Both the position numbers and the translations under genes were made by a program. A DNA stretch of 45,532 bases from Chitinophagaceae bacterium (lineage in GTDB: Bacteria; Bacteroidota; Bacteroidia; Chitinophagales; Chitinophagaceae), in contig JACSRV010000112.1 in assembly GCA_014879545.1 (NCBI GenBank), positions 1 to 45,532 of the forward strand, in the 5' to 3' direction. The notes below the pieces were generated by a model. The model was not told where the DNA came from. It worked only from the letters and a program-made list of their open reading frames with translations, and made no database searches. Of the stretch, positions 1-9,444 are shown piece by piece. How positions within the stretch are numbered: the first letter of the stretch is position 1; every line of letters begins with the position of its first letter.

Positions 1-177
1 AAAACGCAGTATCATAAAACACTGTTTTGATGGTCCGCTTGATCGGATGTAACTTGTTATCGGTTTGATACGATCATACAATGAGATTGTTGTAAAACAC
101 CTCTGTCCACTGTAAACAAATTGCAGTACTAACAAAATGGCAGTAAACAAAAATCAGGATTATCTAACCAACGTGTA

Positions 178-213
178 AACCTATTTCAGGACGATGCAAC
201 CTATTTTAGGACG
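178..213. repeat. tandem direct repeat of AACCTATTTyAGGACG
   Basis: Two 16-base copies, 178-193 and 198-213, differ at one base (C or T) and are separated by four bases. The left copy is preceded by GTGTAA and the right copy followed by TTACAAC, so the block has a partial inverted character. Such arrays occur at insertion-sequence ends, but no transposase is present and the assignment is inference only. Confidence 0.6.
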
Positions 214-220
214 TTACAAC

Positions 221-270
221 TGCGCAGTTTTTGGGAAGCAGGTGAGAAGAAGTGCGCAGTTTTTGCGCAA
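221..270. repeat. TGCGCA-containing intergenic repeat, left copy
   Basis: The unit TGCGCAG followed by TTTTTGGGAAGCAGGTG (221-244) is followed by a second TGCGCAG with TTTTTGCGCAA (253-270). The first unit matches the reverse complement of the 43.8 kb element over 24 bases with one mismatch. TGCGCA is self-complementary and recurs at spacings of 32 and 11 bases, close to whole helical turns. The function is unknown. Confidence 0.6.
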
Positions 271-494
271 TTACGCCCGTCCGGAAAGCATTCGGGAGGA
301 AGCGATCCACACATCTGATGCCCAACCACCCATTGATTATCAATAAAAACCTGCGCAAAACGACAAAATGAAATAATATCAGGAAAAATTACGCACCAAC
401 GACCATATTTGTAGCAATCTCAACCAATACAAAAAGCCATAATCCGCACTCCTAATCCCCCCGCATCTTACTATTAATTATCTTGCAGCCTGAA

Positions 495-2615
495 ATGGAA
501 TACAAAAGGATATTGATCACAGCAGCACTACCCTATGCCAACGGGCCGGTGCACATTGGCCACCTCGCAGGATGCTACCTGCCGGCTGATATATATACAA
601 GGTATCAGCGCGCGCAAAAAAGAGATGTAAAATTTGTGTGTGGCAGCGACGAGCACGGTGTGCCCATCACCATCAGAGCTATGAAGGAAGGCGTGACGCC
701 TCAAGACGTGGTGGATAGATACAATGCTATCATCCGCAACAGCTTTGCCGATATGGGCATTTCCTTTGATATATACTCCCGCACTTCCAACAAAACCCAT
801 CACGAAACGTCACAGGCCTTCTTCAAAAAGCTCTATGACGATGGCGTTTTCGAAGAACGCGAGACCGAACAATACTACGACGAGGAAAAGAACACATTCC
901 TCGCCGACCGTTACATTGTAGGTACCTGTCCGGTTTGCAGCAATCCGAACGCCTACGGCGACCAGTGCGAAAAATGTGGCTCTACCCTATCTCCGGAGCA
1001 ACTTATAGATCCGCGTAGCGCCTTGAGCAGTGCTCCTTTGGTTAAAAAAACGACTAAACACTGGTACTTCCCACTCGATAAGTACGAAGGATGGCTGAAC
1101 GAATGGATCGTAGAAGGCAAAAAGGATAGTTGGAAATCGAACGTTTACGGGCAGTGCAAAAGCTGGATCGACAGCGGTCTGCAGGCACGCGCCATGACCC
1201 GCGATAGCAACTGGGGAGTACCGGTTCCATTGCCCGGCGCCGACGGAAAGGTGCTGTATGTATGGTTTGATGCCCCAATTGGTTACATCAGCGCCACCAA
1301 AGAACTCACCACTCAATGGGCCGATTATTGGTGTAGTGAAGATACCAAGCTGGTACACTTCATTGGAAAAGATAATATAGTATTCCATTGTATCATTTTC
1401 CCTTCAATGCTCAAGGCACACGGAGGTTTTGTTCTGCCCGAAAATGTACCGGCCAACGAATTCCTAAATATTGAGGGACAAAAGGTCTCTACATCAAGGA
1501 ACTGGGCGGTATGGGTCGATGAATATGTAAAAGACTTCCCCGGCCAGCAGGATATGCTACGTTATGTACTTTGTGCGAATGCTCCGGAATCGAAAGACAA
1601 TGACTTTACATGGAAGGACTTCCAGGACCGGATCAATAACGAGCTGGTATCCGTCTTCGGAAATTTCGTCAACCGCGCTTTTGTTCTGATGCACAAGCTA
1701 TGCGCCGGGCGGGTTCCAAAGTTGCACGAAGAGGTAATCGATGATGCCGACCGCGCACTCATTGCAGAGATCAAAGGTTCCGCTCAGAAGGTAGAAACTT
1801 GCCTCGAAGGCTACAAATTCAGGGACGGTCTTTTTGAAGTGATAGATCTGGCACGCAAGGCTAACAAGTACATGCAGGACAAACAGCCTTGGATCGTTGC
1901 GAAAACCCTCGATACAAAACCTGAAGACCAGAAACTCATCGACAACTGCCTGCACCTCTGCCTGCAATTGACGGCTAATCTTGCTATCCTCGCCAATCCA
2001 TTCCTGCCGTTCACATCTAAAAAAATGTGTGGTCTGATGAAAGTGGTTGACCGTATGCTGGAATGGGAAAATGCAGGCCGGATAGACCTGCTCAAATCAG
2101 GATACCCGCTACCGGCACCCGAACTGCTTTTCCGCAAGATAGAGGATGCAGAAGTGGCAGCACAGGTCGAAAAATTGCATGACAACCTTAAAAAAGCAAC
2201 GATGACAAGCGATAATTCAGGGAACAACAACGCGCAGCAGCCGGCTGAAGCTGCTACCGCTGAGGCGCCAAAATATTTGCCCCCAAAGCCGGAGATCACA
2301 ATCGACGATTTCGCCAAGATCGACCTGCGCGTGGCTACCATACTGAGCGCGGAAAAAGTAGAAAAAGCCGACAAGCTGCTTAAACTGGAACTGGACCTTG
2401 GTTACGAAAGGCGCACCGTCCTTTCCGGAATCGCACAACACTTCAAACCCGAAGATATTGTGGGCAAACAAGTGACCGTTGTTGCGAATCTTGCACCGCG
2501 CAAAATGAAAGGCATCGAAAGTAAAGGAATGATCCTGATGGCTCAGAACATGGACGGAGGACTGGTATTTGCAGCTCCGGTCGCTGCTGCCGACAACGGA
2601 GGCGAAGTGCGCTGA
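495..2615 (+). CDS. metG: methionyl-tRNA synthetase
   Basis: This cytoplasmic class I aminoacyl-tRNA synthetase charges initiator and elongator tRNA-Met with methionine at the cost of ATP. Numbered from ATG 495 (706 aa), the HIGH signature is at residues 20-23 in the context [12 protein letters not shown] four-cysteine zinc knuckle (C145, C148, C158, C161) sits in the CP domain. KVSTS at residues 330-334 is the KMSKS-loop equivalent. An anticodon-binding helical domain follows, and from about residue 600 a C-terminal Trbp111/EMAP-type tRNA-binding domain that normally drives dimerisation. The reading frame is also open from a TTG at 483, but ATG 495 places the family N-terminus ([14 protein letters not shown]) correctly. 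The gene stands alone and is followed by a strong terminator hairpin. Confidence 0.97.
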   Translation: MEYKRILITAALPYANGPVHIGHLAGCYLPADIYTRYQRAQKRDVKFVCGSDEHGVPITIRAMKEGVTPQDVVDRYNAIIRNSFADMGISFDIYSRTSNKTHHETSQAFFKKLYDDGVFEERETEQYYDEEKNTFLADRYIVGTCPVCSNPNAYGDQCEKCGSTLSPEQLIDPRSALSSAPLVKKTTKHWYFPLDKYEGWLNEWIVEGKKDSWKSNVYGQCKSWIDSGLQARAMTRDSNWGVPVPLPGADGKVLYVWFDAPIGYISATKELTTQWADYWCSEDTKLVHFIGKDNIVFHCIIFPSMLKAHGGFVLPENVPANEFLNIEGQKVSTSRNWAVWVDEYVKDFPGQQDMLRYVLCANAPESKDNDFTWKDFQDRINNELVSVFGNFVNRAFVLMHKLCAGRVPKLHEEVIDDADRALIAEIKGSAQKVETCLEGYKFRDGLFEVIDLARKANKYMQDKQPWIVAKTLDTKPEDQKLIDNCLHLCLQLTANLAILANPFLPFTSKKMCGLMKVVDRMLEWENAGRIDLLKSGYPLPAPELLFRKIEDAEVAAQVEKLHDNLKKATMTSDNSGNNNAQQPAEAATAEAPKYLPPKPEITIDDFAKIDLRVATILSAEKVEKADKLLKLELDLGYERRTVLSGIAQHFKPEDIVGKQVTVVANLAPRKMKGIESKGMILMAQNMDGGLVFAAPVAAADNGGEVR

Positions 2616-2651
2616 TATATTTTTGGATATCAAGGGACTAATGCCCGATTG

Positions 2652-2690
2652 AACAGAAAGGTAATATTATTGCCTTTCTGTTTATATTTT
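2652..2690 (+). terminator. rho-independent terminator of metG
   Basis: A 14-base-pair stem with one G-U pair (2652-2665 with 2669-2682), a three-base loop and a downstream T-rich tract lies 36 bases after the metG stop. It separates metG from the adhesin operon. Confidence 0.85.
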
Positions 2691-2812
2691 AAAAAGAAAC
2701 GCACCACAGCCTATCGGCTGAATTGCTCAGGCAGCCGGTCACGCTTTTTTACATGCGAGTAAAATCGTATATTGTAAACCCGTCTTCAAGATAGCCGGGA
2801 AAACCAGGAAAA

Positions 2813-5800
2813 ATGACACCCGCAACACAACTTACTCCAGGCCCTTTCCGCCGGCCGGTGGTACCTACCATCGAACAGGTATTTCGGTTGATGGGTGTGC
2901 TGGTATTGTTGTTGGTGTCTTTTTCAGCAACTGCCGTTACTTCATTATTCTCTGCAGACAAGGTAGCCGGTTGCGCCCCCCTGGTGGTAAATTTCACACC
3001 GGTCGATGCGCCGTGCAGCGGTTGTACATATTCATGGAACTTCGGCACAGGATCTCCGGTCACGGGTTATACGGCTTCGTCCAGTTTTCTCACTGCCGGT
3101 GTCCATGTTGTAACGCTCACGGTTACCAGCGGCGCGTTGTCGAGTAGCAGCACACGAACGATTACTGTCTACGCCAACCCTACGGTGAGCTTCACCACAA
3201 GTGACACTGCTATCTGCCCGGGCAAAAGCGCAACGTTCTCCAACACCAGCATAAACGGCGCATCAGGCCCGGCAACTATAAAATGGAGTCTTGGAGATGG
3301 AGACACAGCACTAGTGAGCCCCGTTACCCATACATATATGTTTCCGGGTTATTATAACGTAGCCTTGTCTGTCACCAACTCCAATGGCTGCACCACCACC
3401 CTCACCAAAACCACCCTGATACATGTTTTTACCCCACCGGTCATTAGCTTCACTCAAAACAAGACCACTGTCTGCGACCCTCCGGCATCGGTAACATTTA
3501 CCAACACGTCTACAGGCTCAGGACCGCTCACATACCTCTGGCGCTTCGGCGACAACACTACCTCCGGTGCTACCAGCCCGTCACACAGCTACTCCACCAA
3601 CGGCACTTATAGTGTCTTACTTAAGGTTACAGACGTACACGGCTGCCCCGACAGTGCTGTTGGCGGAACCGTTACCGTAGGCAGTGTCACGTCTGGATTC
3701 ACATTCAACGATACGGCATGTGTGAACGCACCTGTATCATTCACCAATACCAGTAGCACCCATACCTACAGACAATGGCTTTTTGGCGATGGAGCATCAT
3801 CGACAACTGTGGACGCAGTGCATACCTACACAGCTGCCGGAACCTATCAGGTGAAGCTGATAACCGGTTTCAGCCCTTGTATTGATACGCTAATGCAGGT
3901 CATGTACGTGATACCCGGCCCTACCGGATCATTCACCGCTACCCCCGCGCAGCCATGTGCTGCACCTGTTAGCATAACGTACACTTCTACAGCACTACCG
4001 GGCACAATTGTGAAATGGATGTTCGAAAAAACCGGATACCGCACAGGTAACAGTTATACCTATACCTACAAGGTCGACAGTATTGTCGACATTGAGATGG
4101 TTAAGATTCATCCTACGTTTGGATGCAGTGATACCATCCGTGTAAAAGACAGGTTGTATGATCACCTGTTCAACATCGACGTTGATCACGACCGGGGGTG
4201 CGCACCGTTGACCGTAAACTTTACAACTCAACATTTCACCACGCAGCCATTATGGTTACTGGCGCCTTACCCTTATCCGGTCGACTCAATTAAATGGACC
4301 ATGGGCGTACCAGGGGCCAAGGCCACAGGTGCCACCACAAGCTATACTTATACCGATACCGGCATTTACAGGGTATATGCCACCATGTACACACGAAACA
4401 ACTGTATCATTAAGGACTCAATCGATATACTTGTGGGCAACGTACCGGCCGCCACGTTTACGGCTGCACCACTACATGCCTGCAGGGAAGATACGATCAC
4501 CTTTACCGCAACGGTGACTTCGGGCGTGGTCGACTCATTTGTATGGGATTTCGGCGACTTCCTAACGTTCACTGATACCGCGGTAAAAAAACGCCCTTAC
4601 ACGTTGCCGGGCGAATTTACCGTGACGCTTACACCATGTTTCTACGGTTGCTGCGGTGACACATTCATCCGGCGCGACTATGTACTAATTGACTCCCCGA
4701 AGGCGGTCCTGTACTATAAGTTCAACTGTCCGATAGATCGTCAGGTATTGTTTTTCGACTCGTCTTTAGGCAACGACGTCCGAACATGGTATTTCGGCGA
4801 TGGCGACTCTTCAAGTGCCACCTACCCTGCCCACACCTATGCGTCACCCGGACAATTCCCGATAGAGTTGGTCGTCCGGAACACAATTGCAGGTTGTGTG
4901 GACCGACGGCGCGACACGATCAAAGTCGTTGACCCCCATCCTAATTTCACAGCGAACATTACCCAGTTATGCGAGCCGGATTCTGTAATTTTTCAGGCAC
5001 TCGATACCACCGGGACCCAATTATCATTCAAGTGGATCATTGAATCTACGTCAACGCCCTATAATAACCCACGAACATATAAACACGGATTTTCTTCACC
5101 GGGGCGCTACGATGTAACGATGGTGTCCTGGGATGAAAACGACTGCCTGGACACGATCAGAAAGCTGAATTACGTGGTTCTGGGCAAACCTATTGCCGGG
5201 TTTAAACCTTCAGCACCACAGGGGTGCGTTCCTTTTGCCGTCACTTTCACCGACACCAGTAAACAGGTCATTGGCCTGACGGCATCGACCTATAGGTGGG
5301 ACTTTGGCGACGGAGACACGGCCCTGACAACATCACCAACGTTTGGCCATACCTATACCGCCGTCGGAACTTACACAGTAACTGAAGTCGTTACGAATAA
5401 TATAAATTGCAAAGACACGATCACCGGAACTATAACTGTATTAGATGCAGCCCCCAATTTCAACGCTTCTCTGACGCACCCATGTATTGGTGCTCCTGTA
5501 TCGTTCAACAATACGACACTGGATATGGTGACCTGCAAATGGCAGTTTGGAGATGGAGATACTTCGTTACTCACAACACCAACCCACGCGTACAATGACA
5601 CCGGACGATACAATGTTTCTCTTACAGTCACCGACTCTCATGGCTGCACTGCAACTACCACGTTTATTAATTATATCACCACCACTAAGCCAACCGCACG
5701 ATTCACTGTCGTCGACTCTGTCTCAGTTTGTGTTCCGTTCCTCGCGCAGTTCTACAATGGCAGCGTAGGTGCATCAACGTATTCATGGAAATTTGGTGAT

Positions 5801-8497
5801 GGACACGAATCTGTGGTACCATCCCCAACCAACAATTACACTGTGGCTGGGATATATACAGCGCAACTGATTGTTGCTAACCAATGGGGATGCAAGGACA
5901 CTGCCATTCGTACTATGAAAGCCTATGGATACCCAGGAGGATTTACGTACATACCGAAGACCGGTTGTAGCCCGATGAATGTGCATTTCACTTCATCGCT
6001 GGAGAAAGTTCCGAGTATTACCTGGGACTTTGCCGATGGCGTCATTGTTACCACATCCGGCAGTGATACTATCAGCCATGTGTACACTACCCCGGGGGCA
6101 TATGTGCCAAAATTGATCCTTAGCGACAATGCAGGTTGTGTCGCGTCAAACATTGGTACCGATACGATCAAAGTAAGTGCAGTATTGGCAAAACTTGTTG
6201 CGTCGCCCGATACGATATGTCCGGGAGTTTATTTTTCATTGATCGATTCGTCCAGAAGTTATTTCTCACCCATCGTATCCCGCACCTGGATATATGACGC
6301 CCTCACCAGCACGACGCCTTCACCGATGCACATGTTTTCGTCATCAGGCACTTATGCTATTCATCTGGAGTCAAGAAATGGCTGGGGATGTGTAGGCGTT
6401 AAAGACACTGATATTATTGTGCCATTTGTAGCACCTATAACCGGTGATACAATTTTATGTACCGGTACTTCGACAACATTTTCGAGTACTACAAGCGGCG
6501 GCGCATGGAACAGCAGCGATCCTCTTAAATTGAGTATGGCTCCTTCATCTGGCATCGCAAATGCGCTCTCGGCGGGCACGGCTACCATTTCATACAGAGC
6601 ATTGGGTTGTCAGGTGGAAAGGACCATGACCGTCCAAACTACGCCGCCCGCTATTGGAGGTACTTATACAGTGTGCGCCGGAGCCAACACTGTGCTAACC
6701 AACACCATGACCGGAGGAAGCTGGATAAGCGGGAATAACACTGTAGCCACCGTGAATTCTCTTGGCACCGTTAGCGGAGTAAGTGCAGGAACCGTAACGA
6801 TCAGTTACAAAGTGGGAATTTGTTTTTCAACGGTGACTGTAACTGTCTCTGCCATGCCTTCAACTATTGGTGGAGACAAAGATATTTGCAGCGCATCTAC
6901 TACCCTGCTTACCAATACCCTGAGCGGTGGCAGCTGGAGTAGTTCGGACACCGGTATTGTAAAAGTAGACGACATCGGCACTGCAACGGGCGTGGTAGTT
7001 GGTACGGCAACCATTACCTACAACGCCAACGGGTGCATAGCAACAACCACCGTCACGGTGAATAATTCTATTCCCCCTATAACAGGACAATTGACTGTAT
7101 GTATAGGAAATAGCACAACGCTTACCAATGCCGGTATAGGCGGTACCTGGATCAGCGGAGACACAGCAATAGCGGCGATAACACCTGTCACGGGCATAGT
7201 TTCCGCCAAACAAGTGGGCACCTGCCTCATCACCTATTCGTTAGGTGGCGGATGCCGCGATACTGCGGAGTTAAGTGTGATTCCCCCGCCCGACCCCGGG
7301 ACCCTCTCCGGGCCCGACGCTGTTTGTATTGGCGATATTGTGGCGATAGCGCCGTCTATACCTGGGGGCACATGGTCTGCAGCCGGCACCCGAATATCCG
7401 TGATAGCAGGAAACGTCCGAGGCATCTCTTCCGGTTCAGACACGGTTATTTATACAATCACTGCTGCTTTCTGTGCTTCCCAAACAAAAATGCCAATATA
7501 TGTAAATCCGTTACCGGAAGCGGGTACCATAACCAATACAGGTCCGTATTGTGCAAATGCAACGGTGGTTCTTTCGACACAGCCTGTCAACAGTGGCGGA
7601 TGGTATAGTTTAAACTCCTCGATCGTAACCATCGACAGTGCTTCAGGTAGCGCTACTACTATTACCCCGGGAAAGGCTACTATTGTTTTTACCGCCGTTG
7701 ATACCAATGGATGTAAAAACAAAACATCGGCTGAGATGGAAGTTATCGTTCCGAACTTCACATTATACGAAAGTATTAACGACGTGAGTTGCTGGGGTGA
7801 TAGCAACGGCAGCATCACACTTACAGTGACCGGAACGCCCACGTTTGAGTACCTGTGGAGTAACGGAAAGACCACTCCCTTAATTACCGGCTTGCAACAA
7901 GGCACATATTCAGTATTGGTGACCCAACAACCCACCCAATGCAAAAAAGCAGGCAGTTATGTGGTAGCCATGCCAGATAGCCTTTGGGTAGATGCCACTG
8001 CGATTCCGGATACTTGCGCGCTCGCACGTGGCATGATAACTGCACTTCCGTTCGGTGGCGCACCACCTTACAATTACATTTGGACCAAGGGAACGACCAA
8101 CTATCCGGACCTTTCTATACTGACCGGTGCGACAAAGGGTATGTATCTGTTGACACTGAAAGACGCAAAGGGCTGCATAGACACAATATCAGTAAATGTA
8201 GAAGAAGGCCCTTGTAATGCCGTTGAGATATACGACGTAATAACACCCAATGGAGATGGGGTAAACGATTACTGGGTGATCAATGGCATTAAGGATTATC
8301 CCCGCAACATGGTGCAGATCTTTGACAAATGGGGGGATATAGTGTATGAAAAACAGGGATACAATAATGAATGGAGGGGACAAGGAAATAAAGGTGAATT
8401 GCCCGACGGCACTTACTACTACCTGGTGAAACTGAATGAACCGAATAAATTTGGAGGGCCGTCGGAATATGCGGGCGCAATATTGCTGAAACGATGA
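2813..8497 (+). CDS. giant PKD/Ig-like surface adhesin with type B T9SS sorting domain
   Basis: This is a 1894-residue secreted protein. A long basic leader ends in a hydrophobic stretch (about residues 26-43), consistent with a Sec signal peptide. About 14 PKD-like domains follow (to about residue 1205), recognisable by repeats such as W-x-FGDG and HxY-xxxGxY-xV; several are degenerate. Next come six bacterial Ig-like (BIG2-like) domains (about 1209-1645), each starting near a conserved Cys and containing GG-x-W, and two SprB-like repeats (about 1648-1800). The last 90 residues form a CHU_C/gliding-motility C-terminal domain with ITPNGDGVND and W-G-x-x-VYE, the type B T9SS tail. The ATG at 2813 is the only start that keeps the leader intact. 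The stop overlaps the start of the next gene (ATGA). Comparable proteins are exported through T9SS and act as surface adhesins or gliding filaments; the ligand is unknown. Confidence 0.93.
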   Translation: MTPATQLTPGPFRRPVVPTIEQVFRLMGVLVLLLVSFSATAVTSLFSADKVAGCAPLVVNFTPVDAPCSGCTYSWNFGTGSPVTGYTASSSFLTAGVHVVTLTVTSGALSSSSTRTITVYANPTVSFTTSDTAICPGKSATFSNTSINGASGPATIKWSLGDGDTALVSPVTHTYMFPGYYNVALSVTNSNGCTTTLTKTTLIHVFTPPVISFTQNKTTVCDPPASVTFTNTSTGSGPLTYLWRFGDNTTSGATSPSHSYSTNGTYSVLLKVTDVHGCPDSAVGGTVTVGSVTSGFTFNDTACVNAPVSFTNTSSTHTYRQWLFGDGASSTTVDAVHTYTAAGTYQVKLITGFSPCIDTLMQVMYVIPGPTGSFTATPAQPCAAPVSITYTSTALPGTIVKWMFEKTGYRTGNSYTYTYKVDSIVDIEMVKIHPTFGCSDTIRVKDRLYDHLFNIDVDHDRGCAPLTVNFTTQHFTTQPLWLLAPYPYPVDSIKWTMGVPGAKATGATTSYTYTDTGIYRVYATMYTRNNCIIKDSIDILVGNVPAATFTAAPLHACREDTITFTATVTSGVVDSFVWDFGDFLTFTDTAVKKRPYTLPGEFTVTLTPCFYGCCGDTFIRRDYVLIDSPKAVLYYKFNCPIDRQVLFFDSSLGNDVRTWYFGDGDSSSATYPAHTYASPGQFPIELVVRNTIAGCVDRRRDTIKVVDPHPNFTANITQLCEPDSVIFQALDTTGTQLSFKWIIESTSTPYNNPRTYKHGFSSPGRYDVTMVSWDENDCLDTIRKLNYVVLGKPIAGFKPSAPQGCVPFAVTFTDTSKQVIGLTASTYRWDFGDGDTALTTSPTFGHTYTAVGTYTVTEVVTNNINCKDTITGTITVLDAAPNFNASLTHPCIGAPVSFNNTTLDMVTCKWQFGDGDTSLLTTPTHAYNDTGRYNVSLTVTDSHGCTATTTFINYITTTKPTARFTVVDSVSVCVPFLAQFYNGSVGASTYSWKFGDGHESVVPSPTNNYTVAGIYTAQLIVANQWGCKDTAIRTMKAYGYPGGFTYIPKTGCSPMNVHFTSSLEKVPSITWDFADGVIVTTSGSDTISHVYTTPGAYVPKLILSDNAGCVASNIGTDTIKVSAVLAKLVASPDTICPGVYFSLIDSSRSYFSPIVSRTWIYDALTSTTPSPMHMFSSSGTYAIHLESRNGWGCVGVKDTDIIVPFVAPITGDTILCTGTSTTFSSTTSGGAWNSSDPLKLSMAPSSGIANALSAGTATISYRALGCQVERTMTVQTTPPAIGGTYTVCAGANTVLTNTMTGGSWISGNNTVATVNSLGTVSGVSAGTVTISYKVGICFSTVTVTVSAMPSTIGGDKDICSASTTLLTNTLSGGSWSSSDTGIVKVDDIGTATGVVVGTATITYNANGCIATTTVTVNNSIPPITGQLTVCIGNSTTLTNAGIGGTWISGDTAIAAITPVTGIVSAKQVGTCLITYSLGGGCRDTAELSVIPPPDPGTLSGPDAVCIGDIVAIAPSIPGGTWSAAGTRISVIAGNVRGISSGSDTVIYTITAAFCASQTKMPIYVNPLPEAGTITNTGPYCANATVVLSTQPVNSGGWYSLNSSIVTIDSASGSATTITPGKATIVFTAVDTNGCKNKTSAEMEVIVPNFTLYESINDVSCWGDSNGSITLTVTGTPTFEYLWSNGKTTPLITGLQQGTYSVLVTQQPTQCKKAGSYVVAMPDSLWVDATAIPDTCALARGMITALPFGGAPPYNYIWTKGTTNYPDLSILTGATKGMYLLTLKDAKGCIDTISVNVEEGPCNAVEIYDVITPNGDGVNDYWVINGIKDYPRNMVQIFDKWGDIVYEKQGYNNEWRGQGNKGELPDGTYYYLVKLNEPNKFGGPSEYAGAILLKR

Positions 8498-9438
8498 AGA
8501 AGCAGATAATATATAGCATCCTGGCGTTTATGCCACTTTTTGCCTCTGCGCAAAGCGATCCGCATGTGACCATGTTCATGTTTAACAAACTTCTGTACAA
8601 TCCCGGATATGCGGGCAGCAGAGACATGACATCTGTCAATGCTCAGTACCGCAACCAATGGGCGGGCATTCCCGGAGCACCAAAAACAATCAGCGTCACT
8701 GCGGATGGTCCAGCCGGCAGTTATATGTTACCGTTTCGCCATGTCGCTACCGGCATCAGTTTCATGAATGAGAAAGTTGGAATTGAAAACAATACAGCGA
8801 TCAAGGGTTATTATTCGTACCGGATCAAACTGGCAAAATCTATTTTGTCGCTCGGGCTTTCAGGCGGTGGCAGCTTCTACTCAGCTGCATACAGCAATCT
8901 TACACCTTTTCAACAAAACGACCAGAATCTAACCACTGATGTCAGAAATGCGTTCCTGCCAAATTTTGGTACCGGAGCATATTGGTGTACCGAAAAATAC
9001 TACCTGGGGCTCTCTGTCCCTTCGCTACTGGAGAACAAATACGATAAAAAGGGCACCCAGATCGCAAGGCAGGTTCGTGGCTACTACTTTTCCGCGGGTT
9101 ATGTGTATGAGTTAAATTCAGTGATCAAACTAAAACCGCAGATACTCGCGAGAATTGCCCGAAACAGTGACTATGGTTTACCATTCAATTGCGACATCAA
9201 CCTCTCGGCCATTGCCTACGACCGACTAATGATCGGTGCTACCTACCGCACAGATAAATCATTTTCTGCAATTGCTCATATCCAGGTAACACAGTTCATC
9301 AATATCGGTTATAGCTATGACTATTTACTCTCCGATATAGCGCCATACGCCAGAGGGGCACATGAATTTGTAGTTGGTTTCGATCTGGTACGCGACCGAC
9401 TAAAGTACACCACCCCTCGTTTCAGTAAATCATTCTAA
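8494..9438 (+). CDS. PorP/SprF family type IX secretion-associated outer-membrane protein
   Basis: This 314-residue protein has a signal peptide ending FASAQ and the characteristic start of the mature PorP/SprF family: FMFNKLLYNPGYAGS followed by AQYRNQW. The rest alternates short amphipathic strands, fitting an outer-membrane beta-barrel. Family members sit at the T9SS outer-membrane site and are needed for attachment of type B (CHU_C) cargo such as SprB. Its ATG overlaps the stop of the adhesin gene by four bases, so the two are translationally coupled and very likely dedicated to each other. Confidence 0.93.
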   Translation: MKKQIIYSILAFMPLFASAQSDPHVTMFMFNKLLYNPGYAGSRDMTSVNAQYRNQWAGIPGAPKTISVTADGPAGSYMLPFRHVATGISFMNEKVGIENNTAIKGYYSYRIKLAKSILSLGLSGGGSFYSAAYSNLTPFQQNDQNLTTDVRNAFLPNFGTGAYWCTEKYYLGLSVPSLLENKYDKKGTQIARQVRGYYFSAGYVYELNSVIKLKPQILARIARNSDYGLPFNCDINLSAIAYDRLMIGATYRTDKSFSAIAHIQVTQFINIGYSYDYLLSDIAPYARGAHEFVVGFDLVRDRLKYTTPRFSKSF

Positions 9439-9444
9439 GACCCC

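Larger units (their letters stand above)
1..494. other. gene-free 5' region carrying short repeats
   Basis: I see no credible coding sequence before metG. The stretch holds a 16-base direct repeat (178-193 and 198-213) and several copies of the palindromic hexamer TGCGCA (221, 253, 264, 352). One of these lies in a 24-base element (221-244) that recurs, inverted and with one mismatch, near 43.8 kb. The density of short repeats suggests remains of a mobile-element end, but no transposase fragment is visible. Just before metG the sequence TTATCTTGC resembles a weakened form of the Bacteroidota -7 box. Confidence 0.6.

Noticed and set aside
1482-1496. KVSTS in place of KMSKS in methionyl-tRNA synthetase
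   Set aside because: Variants of this form are ordinary in zinc-containing MetRS of this phylum and keep the catalytic lysine.
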